A program made the translations under genes and the position numbers. DNA of 64,000 bases from an uncultured Pelagibacteraceae bacterium (GTDB lineage Bacteria; Pseudomonadota; Alphaproteobacteria; Pelagibacterales; Pelagibacteraceae): the NCBI GenBank assembly GCA_902626725.1, contig CACOGI010000005.1, positions 1 to 64,000 on the forward strand. Reading direction: 5' to 3'. The notes under the pieces were generated by a model. The model searched no databases and had not been told where the DNA came from. It saw nothing but the letters and a program-made list of their open reading frames with translations. This document shows, in pieces, positions 30,102-38,038 of the stretch; position 1 is the first letter of the stretch; each line of letters begins with the position of its first letter.

Positions 30102-30694
30102 TGTTTACCGAATTATTCTCTCCAGAACAATTAACGATATTAACTCAAATAATTTTAATTGATTTAGTTTTAGCGGGTGATAATGCAATTATAATTGGAA
30201 TGGTTGCGTCCAAATTTCCCTTAGAGCAAAGAAAAAAAATTATATTTTGGGGCATTGGTGGAGCGGTAGTTTTAAGAATAATCTTAACTCTTTTGACTGC
30301 TTATCTGTTGCAGATTACAGGTCTTAGATTAATTGGTGGATTACTACTGCTTTATATTGTTTACAAACTCTATGTAGATGTAATTAAAGGATCAGATAAT
30401 CATGATGATATTAAAGTAGATAATTCGAGTTTTCTCAAAGCAATTTGGACAATTTTATTGGCAGATTTCACAATGAGCTTAGATAATGTTTTAGGAGTAG
30501 CTGGAGCAGCTGGTGATCATTACGGTCTTTTAGTTTTTGGTCTAATTCTTTCAATTGTTTTAATGGCTACTGCTGCAACTTTAATTTCTAGCTGGATTAA
30601 GAAGTACAAATGGATAGCTTGGGCTGGTTTATTGGCAATTCTACTGGTTGCTATTGAGTTGATTTACACAGATATTAAAATATTATTTTTCTAA
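30101..30694 (+). CDS. TerC family integral membrane protein (YjbE-like)
   Basis: A 197-residue membrane protein with about seven helices and the two TerC half-motifs DLVLAGDNAIIIGM and DFTMSLDNVLGVAG, whose Asp-Asn pairs are expected to bind a metal ion. Members are linked to Mn2+ export and metal loading of secreted proteins. The start overlaps the GMC stop (TAATG) and the stop overlaps the next SDR start in the same way. Confidence 0.9.
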   Translation: MFTELFSPEQLTILTQIILIDLVLAGDNAIIIGMVASKFPLEQRKKIIFWGIGGAVVLRIILTLLTAYLLQITGLRLIGGLLLLYIVYKLYVDVIKGSDNHDDIKVDNSSFLKAIWTILLADFTMSLDNVLGVAGAAGDHYGLLVFGLILSIVLMATAATLISSWIKKYKWIAWAGLLAILLVAIELIYTDIKILFF

Positions 30695-31461
30695 TGTTCT
30701 TAAAAAACTATAACTTAAAAAATAAAACTGCAGTTGTTACTGGGGCTGGAAAAGGTTTAGGCAGAGCTTGTGCAATAGCATTAGCTGAAGCTGGGGCAAA
30801 TCTGGTGATTATAAGTAGAACAAAAAAAGATTTAAATGAAGTTTCAAACAAAATAAAAAAACTTAAGAAAAAATGTATTTCTTATGTATGCGACATTACA
30901 AATTATGAAGAAATAAAAAAGATTATAAATAAGCAAACAAAAATAGATATCCTTATTAATAATGCTGGAAATAATATTCCTGAGCACTTTACTAAAGTAA
31001 AAACAAAAAATATGGAATATTTAGTTAAGATAAATACTATAGCTACTTTTAATCTTGCTCAATTGTGTGCTTTAAAAATGATTAAAGCTAAGAATAGGAA
31101 AAAGATTGGTGGTGCTATTGTGAATATGTCATCTCAAATGGGTCATGTTGGTGGTCCAATAAGAAGTGTTTATAATATGAATAAATGGGGATTAGAAGGA
31201 TTAACAAAAGGTATGTCTATCGATTTAGCTAAATATAATATTAGAGTTAATACTATATGTCCTACTTTTGTTGTAACCCCAATGACAAAAAAATTTTTGA
31301 AAAATAAAAAGTTTAAAAAAGAAACACTTAATAATATTCCCCTTGGCAGATTTGCAGAATTGTCTGAAATAGCCTCAGCTACTGTCTTTTTAGCTTCAGA
31401 CGCTGCATCAATGATTACAGGTACTTCATTACTAGTGGATGGCGGATGGACAGCAAAATAA
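30694..31461 (+). CDS. SDR family oxidoreductase (3-oxoacyl-ACP-reductase-like)
   Basis: A 255-residue short-chain dehydrogenase. TGAGKGLGRACAIALAE is the cofactor-binding motif, followed by NNAGNN; the catalytic residues lie in VNMSSQMG and VYNMNKWG (Ser, Tyr, Lys). IISRTKK after strand 2 suggests NADP. The neighbouring GMC dehydrogenase may act in the same alcohol-oxidation route, but this is only context. The gene overlaps the next by 16 bases. Confidence 0.86.
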   Translation: MFLKNYNLKNKTAVVTGAGKGLGRACAIALAEAGANLVIISRTKKDLNEVSNKIKKLKKKCISYVCDITNYEEIKKIINKQTKIDILINNAGNNIPEHFTKVKTKNMEYLVKINTIATFNLAQLCALKMIKAKNRKKIGGAIVNMSSQMGHVGGPIRSVYNMNKWGLEGLTKGMSIDLAKYNIRVNTICPTFVVTPMTKKFLKNKKFKKETLNNIPLGRFAELSEIASATVFLASDAASMITGTSLLVDGGWTAK

Positions 31462-32246
31462 TAAAATTATTTTTCTTAACATCTCTTTTTTTCTCTACAC
31501 ACCTTGGCGCTATTGAATTTAAAGGAAAGTTTTTACAAGGTCATTATATAATTGGTATTACTAATCCATCAGCAAAAATAATTGTAGATAAAAAAGAAGT
31601 CAAAGTATCTAAAGATGGTTATTTCGTATTTGGAATAGATAGAGACAGAAAATTTGATGTTTTGATAACAAAAACTCTTAATGGGAAGAGAGAAGTTTTT
31701 ACTAAAAAAGTTTTAAAAAGAAAATATAATATTCAAAGAATAGATGGATTAGAAGAAAGCAAGGTAACGCCTCCAGAGTCTGTTTATAAAAGAATTAAAG
31801 AGGAAAATAACAAAATTGGTAAAGCAAGAGCAATAAACTCAAATTTACCTTTCTTTAAAGATCAGTTTATAATGCCGGTTGAAGGTATAATTAGTGGTGT
31901 TTATGGAAGTCAAAGAATTCTAAATGGTAAACCTAAATGGCCGCACTACGGAATAGATATTGCTGCAAAACAAGGAACAATGATTAAATCCTCTGCATCG
32001 GGAACAGTAACAATGGCTGAAGATGACTTATATTACACTGGAGGTACAATAATAATGGATCACGGCCACGGTGTCTCTACAATTTATTCACATTTAGAAA
32101 ACGTAATGGTATCGGTAGGTGATCAAATAAATCAAGGGGATTTTATCGGAACAGTCGGTTCAACTGGTAGATCAACAGGACCGCACTTAGATTTTAGAGT
32201 AAATTGGTTTCAAACTAGGCTTGATCCTATGTCACTATTAAATTAA
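31446..32246 (+). CDS. M23 family peptidase-like protein, HxD variant
   Basis: A 266-residue exported protein: signal peptide at residues 1-22, an all-beta N-terminal domain, then an M23 (lysostaphin/LytM) domain from about residue 150. The first zinc-site motif HYGIDIAAKQGT and the segment TIYSHLENVMVSVGDQINQG are intact. In the last motif the usual GPHLHF reads GPHLDF, an Asp for one metal-ligand His. Probably a periplasmic cell-wall endopeptidase or activator. Confidence 0.85.
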   Translation: MDSKIIKLFFLTSLFFSTHLGAIEFKGKFLQGHYIIGITNPSAKIIVDKKEVKVSKDGYFVFGIDRDRKFDVLITKTLNGKREVFTKKVLKRKYNIQRIDGLEESKVTPPESVYKRIKEENNKIGKARAINSNLPFFKDQFIMPVEGIISGVYGSQRILNGKPKWPHYGIDIAAKQGTMIKSSASGTVTMAEDDLYYTGGTIIMDHGHGVSTIYSHLENVMVSVGDQINQGDFIGTVGSTGRSTGPHLDFRVNWFQTRLDPMSLLN

Positions 32247-32333
32247 AAAATTTGTGTCTTTTACATCTAAATAAAGAAGTTTTTTTTTAAAGGTTTAATT
32301 TGGTTAGTAGTTTTTTTTGTTGGTGGTTTTAGT

Positions 32334-32362
32334 TTGATAAATTTTAGATCATAAAATATAAT
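32334..32362 (+). promoter_or_regulatory. Near-consensus sigma70 promoter giving a possible leaderless mRNA
   Basis: TTGATA (32334-32339) and TATAAT (32357-32362) are spaced by exactly 17 bases. Transcription would begin about seven bases after the -10 box, at or next to the ATG at 32369, leaving no room for a ribosome-binding site. Confidence 0.65.
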
Positions 32363-32368
32363 TGTAAG

Positions 32369-32797
32369 ATGGAAGTTGAGAATCAAAATAATAATGAATT
32401 TCAGGTAGCTGGTTTAAATATTGAAATACTATCTGTATACTATGGAACATTTTTAATTTTATGGGGGCTTATTGTTAGTTTTATAAGTGAGAGCAGCTCT
32501 ATAACTTCCTTAATTCCATCTATTTTAGGAGCACCAATTTTAATTTTTTCATATTTATCAATTAAATTCGTATCCAAGAAAAAAATATTTATGCATATAG
32601 TGGTTCTCTTTGGTTTAATTATTTTTTTAGGTGGACTTGATTTTATAAGGTCACTAGTAACTGGTAATGCTTTTGAAAATCTTTATGCAGATTTATCGAA
32701 AATAATGATGCTCTTAACTGGTTTGTTTTTTACTTATCAGTGTATTAGGTCATTTATTCATGCAAGAAAAATAAGAGAATCTGGTAGTGCTGAATGA
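32369..32797 (+). CDS. Membrane protein of unknown function (four helices)
   Basis: A 142-residue protein with a short polar N-terminus (MEVENQNNNEF) and four predicted transmembrane helices (about residues 22-40, 45-62, 70-88 and 108-127), ending in a charged tail. I recognise no family. The stop overlaps the next start by four bases, so it is co-transcribed with a hydratase-like gene. Confidence 0.75.
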   Translation: MEVENQNNNEFQVAGLNIEILSVYYGTFLILWGLIVSFISESSSITSLIPSILGAPILIFSYLSIKFVSKKKIFMHIVVLFGLIIFLGGLDFIRSLVTGNAFENLYADLSKIMMLLTGLFFTYQCIRSFIHARKIRESGSAE

Positions 32798-33567
32798 GCA
32801 CTCTTTTAGAGAAAACTTCTAATAAACTTGTAAAAGCATTTCTTAAAAATAAAGTTATCGCGCCAATACCAACAAAATATACTAAAAAAATCAATGAAGC
32901 ACAAAAGCTTAGAAAACTTTGTGAGAGTAAAATAAAAATGCCTGTTATCGGTTTCAAAGCTGCTGGAACAGGAATTCCATTAATCAAAAAATTAAAAGAA
33001 AAAGAACCTTTCTATGCATCAGTTTATAAAAGAAATCTTTTAAAAAGTGGTAAAACTGTAAAAATAAATAAATCAACTTTGGGTATTGAACTTGAAGTTT
33101 GCTACAGAGTTAAAAAATCTTTTTTTTCATCTAAAGGAGCAATTACAATGAAAAATATATCTAAATATATATCTCAAATGGCTCCGTGCATAGAAATTGT
33201 AGGTTATAGACAAAGAAAAAAAGGTATTAACTCGTTTGGGGATTTGTGTAGTGATTTCGGAGCTAATGTAAAATTTTTAGTTGGTTCAGCAAAAAAATAT
33301 AAAAAAATAAATATAGGTAATTTAAAAACAAACATCTCTAACAAAAAAGTAAATCAGAGTGTAAACGGAAATACTAATACCGTTTATATTAGTCCATTAA
33401 ACTCATTAAGGTTTGTTTTAAACAAATTAAAAAAAGATAAAATAAACTTGAATAAAGATTTTTGGATCTTCACTGGCTCTTCCGTTGGGGTAGTTCCAAT
33501 TAAAGGCAAAGGTCTTTATATTGGTAAAGTTGATAAAATTGGATCTGTAAGAGCGATGATAAAATAA
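32794..33567 (+). CDS. 2-keto-4-pentenoate hydratase/fumarylacetoacetate hydrolase family protein
   Basis: A 257-residue protein of the MhpD-like hydratase group. The pattern IGFKAAGTGIPLIKKL near residue 50, GIELEVCYRV (a metal-binding Glu pair), MAPCIEIVGYRQ and the late FTGSSVGVVPIKGKG match the family in order. Members add water to a 2-oxo-pentenoate or decarboxylate related oxo-acids with Mg2+. The substrate is unknown here. Lysine content is high even for this genome. Confidence 0.78.
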   Translation: MSTLLEKTSNKLVKAFLKNKVIAPIPTKYTKKINEAQKLRKLCESKIKMPVIGFKAAGTGIPLIKKLKEKEPFYASVYKRNLLKSGKTVKINKSTLGIELEVCYRVKKSFFSSKGAITMKNISKYISQMAPCIEIVGYRQRKKGINSFGDLCSDFGANVKFLVGSAKKYKKINIGNLKTNISNKKVNQSVNGNTNTVYISPLNSLRFVLNKLKKDKINLNKDFWIFTGSSVGVVPIKGKGLYIGKVDKIGSVRAMIK

Positions 33568-33570
33568 TAA

Positions 33571-33690
33571 ATGAAAACATTAATCCTTTTAGCTTTAGTG
33601 ATTGTTGTTGCTTGGATATTATTTAGACCTTTTACAAAAAAAGAGCTAGATAGATACAATGATAAAGACTGGCCTGATATGAATTCATAA
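33571..33690 (+). CDS. Single-pass small membrane protein, 39 residues
   Basis: Starts three bases after the hydratase-like gene. It has one hydrophobic helix (LILLALVIVVAWILF, residues 4-18) and a polar tail KELDRYNDKDWPDMNS rich in Asp. Clean topology and operon-like spacing favour a real gene; no family recognised. Confidence 0.6.
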   Translation: MKTLILLALVIVVAWILFRPFTKKELDRYNDKDWPDMNS

Positions 33691-33693
33691 ATA

Positions 33694-33719
33694 AGGGTAC
33701 CTGGCAATAAAACGCTACT
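33694..33719 (+). repeat. Diverged copy A of a short G+C-rich hairpin repeat
   Basis: Contains GGTACCTGGCAATAAAACGC, which aligns with copies B (33827-33858) and C (34939-34963). It precedes the 18-residue ORF. Its CTGGCA could act as a -35 box for the TATAAT at 33725-33730 (18-base spacing). Confidence 0.55.
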
Positions 33720-33724
33720 TAGAG

Positions 33725-33730
33725 TATAAT
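33725..33730 (+). promoter_or_regulatory. Consensus -10 box upstream of the 18-residue ORF
   Basis: A perfect TATAAT, with CTGGCA at 33701-33706 as a 4-of-6 match to a -35 box, 18 bases upstream. Transcription would begin near 33737 and give an RNA of about 120 bases ending at the repeat-B terminator. Confidence 0.45.
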
Positions 33731-33753
33731 GATTCTTAATGAAAGGAGCTAAA

Positions 33754-33810
33754 ATGAGTGGATGGGAAATTTTAATTGTTCTTGGATTAATCTACACATT
33801 GGTTAATTAA
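33754..33810 (+). CDS. Tiny hydrophobic peptide, 18 residues, strong Shine-Dalgarno
   Basis: The peptide MSGWEILIVLGLIYTLVN is preceded by AAAGGAG (33742-33748) with a six-base spacer, an unusually good ribosome-binding site for this A+T-rich window. An in-frame ATG at 33739 would add five residues but lies upstream of the Shine-Dalgarno. The peptide could span or insert in the membrane. Together with its own -10 box and terminator it forms an autonomous mini-gene between repeat copies A and B. Function unknown. Confidence 0.55.
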   Translation: MSGWEILIVLGLIYTLVN

Positions 33811-33826
33811 GACATATTTCAGGGGT

Positions 33827-33858
33827 TAGGGGCACCTGGCAACAGAACGCCCCTTTTT
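33827..33858 (+). terminator. Intrinsic terminator formed by repeat copy B
   Basis: GGGGC (33829-33833) pairs with GCCCC (33849-33853), followed by five T residues. It ends the 18-residue ORF transcript and abuts the stop codon (33857-33859) of the convergent M23-like gene. Its core GGCAACAGAACGCCCCTTT (33838-33856) is repeated exactly at 34943-34961. Confidence 0.7.
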
Positions 33859-34801
33859 AATTATAATAACCAATCTTCTTTAAATATTTCTTTGACATAA
33901 CAGGAAATAAATAAGCATCGGAATCTGTTGGTAAATTTTCCCATTTAAATACTTTTTGAGGAGCAGTATAACGAAACATAACTGCAGAGGAATGATAAGT
34001 TCTATTAAGTAATCCAGATTTTATAAAATCACTTGTAGTTTTGGCACCAGAAGTAGTTGCATCCTCTTTTCCAATATTCATATAATCTTTTAAGGTTAAT
34101 TCTTCTATTACTTCTAATACACTTTTTTTAATTTTTTCATTAGCAGGTATTGCGATACCTAAACTTATATGTGGTCCACCTTTCGAAGTACCAGTAGCAC
34201 CTGATAATCCTATAACTTGTCCTTTTTTTACCCAAAAATTATTTCTTATTAATTCTTCACTGTAACCACCACAATCTTGGGGTAAAAATTTTTTTCTCCC
34301 CCATTGAAATTCTTTCGGGATTTTACAATTTCCTTGATTAAAACCTTTGACCAAATTTGTTTCTTTAAAATGATAATACAAGATGAAATTTCCTTTTTTA
34401 TCTACAAAATGTAAATGAATATCATCATATGGTTTCATAGTTTTTTGTGATTGAAAATGATCTGTTCCATGTTTTTTACCCGCAGACTCAGATTTTTTTT
34501 TGCTTTTTTGATGAGCACTTATATCATAAATACTTATTAACTTCATATCAGCGATTGCTACTATAGGAGTTCCTCTTTTCATAATTATAGAAGTTCCTCT
34601 TTTTGATTTGTAACCAGAACATTTAGGACAGCACCTGCCACCTTTTACACCGTCATGAAATTGCGCAGATGTTGAAACTTTAACCCCATTAAAATTACAT
34701 GGTAGTTTTTTATAAATTTTATGTTTTTTTGCTGCAAACGAATGCGAAGTAAAAATAGAAAACATCAAAAATAAAAAAACGTATAGAGATAATTTTTTCA
34801 T
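33857..34801 (-). CDS. M23 peptidase-like exported protein, probably inactive variant
   Basis: A 314-residue protein with a signal peptide (residues 1-23, ending SFA) and a cysteine cluster GGRCCPKCSGY near residue 56. A lysostaphin-like fold follows: KRGTPIVAIADMKL, HLHFVDKKGNFILYYHF, WVKKGQVIGLSGATG and GGPHISLGI. The last motif has Ser in place of the second His of HxH, and the first HxxxD motif is not clear, so peptidase activity is doubtful. It may bind peptidoglycan or regulate an amidase, as known for degenerate M23 proteins. Confidence 0.72.
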   Translation of the reverse strand: MKKLSLYVFLFLMFSIFTSHSFAAKKHKIYKKLPCNFNGVKVSTSAQFHDGVKGGRCCPKCSGYKSKRGTSIIMKRGTPIVAIADMKLISIYDISAHQKSKKKSESAGKKHGTDHFQSQKTMKPYDDIHLHFVDKKGNFILYYHFKETNLVKGFNQGNCKIPKEFQWGRKKFLPQDCGGYSEELIRNNFWVKKGQVIGLSGATGTSKGGPHISLGIAIPANEKIKKSVLEVIEELTLKDYMNIGKEDATTSGAKTTSDFIKSGLLNRTYHSSAVMFRYTAPQKVFKWENLPTDSDAYLFPVMSKKYLKKIGYYN

Positions 34802-34938
34802 GAAATAAGTTTAACCAATCTTACAACGAAGTAATAGATCAAAAAAACTAACTAAAAAGAAAATAAGTCTTTCTGACAATGAAGTTTGCAATGAAGTAGT
34901 TTGATAAAGTGAGCAAATATGCTACTTTCTATTCTAAT

Positions 34939-34963
34939 GTCGGGCAACAGAACGCCCCTTTCT
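34939..34963 (+). repeat. Copy C of the short G+C-rich hairpin repeat
   Basis: GGGC AACAGAAC GCCC forms a four-base-pair hairpin followed by CTTTCT. It shares 19 identical bases with copy B and, like B, sits directly after the stop codon of a minus-strand gene. The 34802-34961 spacer upstream holds no convincing ORF; it contains the imperfect direct repeat CAATGAAGT. Confidence 0.65.
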
Positions 34964-36650
34964 AATCTAACTTCCTCAAAGTAGATAATGCCGCTCCATC
35001 TCTAGAAACTAAAACTTCATCTATTCCAGAATATTGACTAAAACAAGTAGTTTTTACATTAGGAGCTCGTACAACTTTCTCCATATCTGATAAAAGTATA
35101 ACACCCTTTTCATTAACTAAATCTTTAACACTTGGATTATTAATAGCATTTAGAAATGTTCGATTAGTCAAAACTATGTGGGTTGCTCTTAAGGGTCTTT
35201 CATCAATATTATATAATCTCTTAACGCCAAAATTTTTGTTAAGGTAATATAACAATGTACTATCACCACCATAACAGTCAGCTATTTTAAATTCTTGAAT
35301 CTCTTCTTTAGTGAATCTATTACCTAAATTATTTACAAGCTCTTTATAAGATGTACCCCAATAATCATGTTCAAATTTTTCTACACTTTTACCAAGAGAC
35401 GGAAAAGTATAGTTTACATAAGTATATTGATAAGGTGTAAGTATGATAAATCTATAAAATGATAATAAAAATAATGCTAAAAGAGTTAATGAGCTTATTT
35501 TTATAAACACTGAGTCTTTAAAAGTTTGAATAAAATAATCTAAAGAGAATGCTGCTATTATACAGAATAGTGGAATTATAAATAAGAACAATCTTAAGTT
35601 ATCATAAATATTTACACCTAAGATTAAGGCTAAACAAATTGGAAAAAAAGCAACTAAATTAATTAAAAAAAATTTTTGATTATGACTCTTAACTTCTTTA
35701 TTTAAGTTTATCTTTTTTAGCAAAAATAGAAGATATGATATAATGGTTAATATTGTGAAATAGTAAGGCAGCCTAAAAATTACAACATATAAAAAATAGT
35801 CTTTTGGTGTATTAAACACCTCGTAATAATCACCATTTAATAATCCTATTTTTGGACCATCGTTCCAATTTATCGTATTTTTAATAACCAAAGATATGAA
35901 TTCAAAAAAATTTCCCTTATTTATTTCTACCATGATATGTGGCCAACATAGTATTACTAAGATTACTGAGATAAAAAATACTGTTGGGATATGAAAAATT
36001 AATCTTTTAGTTAAATATGAGTAATTCGATTGATATTTTTTAAAAAGATAAAATAAACCTACAACTATAACTGGAAATATAACAACTACAAAAGTAAGTC
36101 TCACCCCACAACCAAATCCAAAAAATAAAGAGAATAAAATAAGATTTTTGATTAATTTTTTTTCTTCCGTGCAGTAAAGATAAAAATAATAACAAGACCA
36201 AATAAAAGCAAAGAAGACGATTATATCCTTTGAATTCATTCCCATATGACCAAAGAAAAAAGGATTAAGTAGCGTTAGTAAAGAAGCAATTAATGCAATT
36301 TTTTTATTAAATAATTTTTTAGTAATGAGATAAAGTCCTAAGATGCTTAAAGTTGAAAATGATATATTTACAAAATGCATCACAAAATCAATATTATTTG
36401 TATAGAATTTTTTATTTATAAAAAAGATTATTTGGCCAAAAGCATAGGAGATAGTGTCATATAAGCCAGGATAAAATTGATTATTTCTAAACTCATACTT
36501 TTGTATTTCGCCTAAAGAGATTAAAAATTTGTATCTTACAAGGCCATTAATATGATGAAAGTATTCATCTGAGGAAAGTCCTATTGTTAAAGAAGACCAC
36601 CATGCAAAAAACAACATTAAAAAAATAAAACTTGAAAGAATTTTATTCAT
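34962..36650 (-). CDS. Membrane glycosyltransferase, GT39/ArnT-like
   Basis: A 562-residue polytopic membrane protein with about 11 helices. The first periplasmic loop has the acidic GLSSDEYFHHINGL motif typical of GT-C lipid-linked sugar transferases, and a hydrophilic C-terminal domain (from about residue 420) follows. The motif LTLLNPFFFGHMGMNSKDI also fits ArnT/PMT relatives. It probably moves a sugar from a polyprenyl carrier to a periplasmic acceptor. It is 44 bases downstream of the FAD oxidoreductase gene. Confidence 0.75.
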   Translation of the reverse strand: MNKILSSFIFLMLFFAWWSSLTIGLSSDEYFHHINGLVRYKFLISLGEIQKYEFRNNQFYPGLYDTISYAFGQIIFFINKKFYTNNIDFVMHFVNISFSTLSILGLYLITKKLFNKKIALIASLLTLLNPFFFGHMGMNSKDIIVFFAFIWSCYYFYLYCTEEKKLIKNLILFSLFFGFGCGVRLTFVVVIFPVIVVGLFYLFKKYQSNYSYLTKRLIFHIPTVFFISVILVILCWPHIMVEINKGNFFEFISLVIKNTINWNDGPKIGLLNGDYYEVFNTPKDYFLYVVIFRLPYYFTILTIISYLLFLLKKINLNKEVKSHNQKFFLINLVAFFPICLALILGVNIYDNLRLFLFIIPLFCIIAAFSLDYFIQTFKDSVFIKISSLTLLALFLLSFYRFIILTPYQYTYVNYTFPSLGKSVEKFEHDYWGTSYKELVNNLGNRFTKEEIQEFKIADCYGGDSTLLYYLNKNFGVKRLYNIDERPLRATHIVLTNRTFLNAINNPSVKDLVNEKGVILLSDMEKVVRAPNVKTTCFSQYSGIDEVLVSRDGAALSTLRKLD

Positions 36651-36694
36651 ACTAAATTTTTAATTCAATTTGTGGCAAAGATAAACTTTTTAAA

Positions 36695-37999
36695 TCAGAT
36701 TTCTGACTTAGCTCTAATTCGCTCATAAATTAATCTAGCTCTAACACCTATATCTAGAAAAGGTTGTGGGGGTAACCATGTAGGTTTATTTCTGGCCTCA
36801 ATAATTTCAATCTCTTTTGAGTGTTCTTTACTAGCTTTAATAGCAATTTGTTCACCAAATAATGTTCCAACACCAATACCAGAACCATTATAACAACCTG
36901 CTACAAATATATTTTCCTCAATTTTTTCGAAAATTTGAGAACTGTTTCTAGTTCTCGAAACAATACCTGACCAAGTCGTTTGAATAATGTCGTCTGGCAG
37001 TTGGGGAAATCTTTTTTTGATTCCAATCTGTTGTTTTAAAGATCTTTTTTTTAAATCAGATTGTGTCATTTTATATGGGTTGTAAACTTCAGCGGTATTT
37101 CTTATTAAAATTCTTCTATCCTTAGTTATTCTGATCGTTGCTCCCATAGGTCTAATTGGTAAAACACCCCACTCTTTTGGTTCTCCAATAAATTTAAATT
37201 CTTTATGAGTCAGAGGTCTAGTCATGCTTGCAGTTAAAGTAATTGGGAAATTATAATTTGCTTTAATACCTAATGATTTTGTAAATCCATTAGTGGCAAA
37301 AATTATCTTATTAGTTTTAATTGAGCAATTTTTAAAATTACATTCAACTATTCCATTATTTTTTTTCCAATTAAGTAGTGGTGAATTTTCATAAAGAAAC
37401 ACATTTTGAGGCAAAGTATCAATCATAGCTCTTACTAATTTACCTGGATGTAACAAAATCCCTCCTTTTGTATAAAGGGCAACATTGTAAAAGCTAGTCC
37501 CTAGTTTTTTCGGAAGGTCTTTAGCAAATAAGATATTGTGTTCATAATTTAATTTAGAAAGTATTTCTGAGAAATTTTCTAATATTCTTTTATCTTCAAC
37601 TTTTGATGATGCAAAATATTTCCCACACTCATTCCAATCACAATCAACTTGATGTTCTTTTATAAATTTTTTAACTGCATCTATCCCTAATTTATAAATA
37701 TCTGATTTTTTTTTATAATTTTCCAAATCTTTATTAGAAGTAAAGCCATCATTAAGAGTTGTATCGACTAAATAACCTGAATTCCTAGAGCTTGCGCCTT
37801 CACCAGCTAGTTGGGAATCAATTAATAACACTTTTTTGTTTGGATATATTTGAGCTAATTTTCTAGCAGCAGATAATCCTGTGTAACCTGCACCTATTAT
37901 TAGCCATTCACAATTTAGATCTGACGAAAGAGTTTGTATATTGTTTCTTGGACTTAAATCCTTTATCCAACTACAATTATTATCATTAATAACTTCCAT
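36695..37999 (-). CDS. FAD-dependent amino-acid/amine oxidoreductase (DAO family)
   Basis: A 434-residue D-amino-acid-oxidase fold protein with the N-terminal FAD motif WLIIGAGYTGLSAARKLA (residues 33-50) and the C-terminal GCYNGSGIGVGTLFGEQIA. It resembles PuuB-like and other secondary-amine oxidoreductases. It lies 39 bases downstream of xsc in the same direction, so conversion of taurine or an N-alkyl taurine to sulfoacetaldehyde, the Xsc substrate, is a reasonable guess. No partner subunit (TauX-like) is adjacent. Confidence 0.78.
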   Translation of the reverse strand: MEVINDNNCSWIKDLSPRNNIQTLSSDLNCEWLIIGAGYTGLSAARKLAQIYPNKKVLLIDSQLAGEGASSRNSGYLVDTTLNDGFTSNKDLENYKKKSDIYKLGIDAVKKFIKEHQVDCDWNECGKYFASSKVEDKRILENFSEILSKLNYEHNILFAKDLPKKLGTSFYNVALYTKGGILLHPGKLVRAMIDTLPQNVFLYENSPLLNWKKNNGIVECNFKNCSIKTNKIIFATNGFTKSLGIKANYNFPITLTASMTRPLTHKEFKFIGEPKEWGVLPIRPMGATIRITKDRRILIRNTAEVYNPYKMTQSDLKKRSLKQQIGIKKRFPQLPDDIIQTTWSGIVSRTRNSSQIFEKIEENIFVAGCYNGSGIGVGTLFGEQIAIKASKEHSKEIEIIEARNKPTWLPPQPFLDIGVRARLIYERIRAKSEI

Positions 38000-38038
38000 T
38001 AAGAAAGATTACGATAATTATATATTATTTTAAAGATT

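Noticed and set aside
33516..33707. 63-codon minus-strand ORF near the tiny peptide gene
   Set aside because: It overlaps the hydratase 3' end and the 39-residue ORF antisense, with no start context or conserved feature.
33827..34963. CRISPR interpretation of the repeat copies
   Set aside because: Only two or three copies at irregular, gene-sized spacing, with no cas genes; they behave like terminator hairpins.
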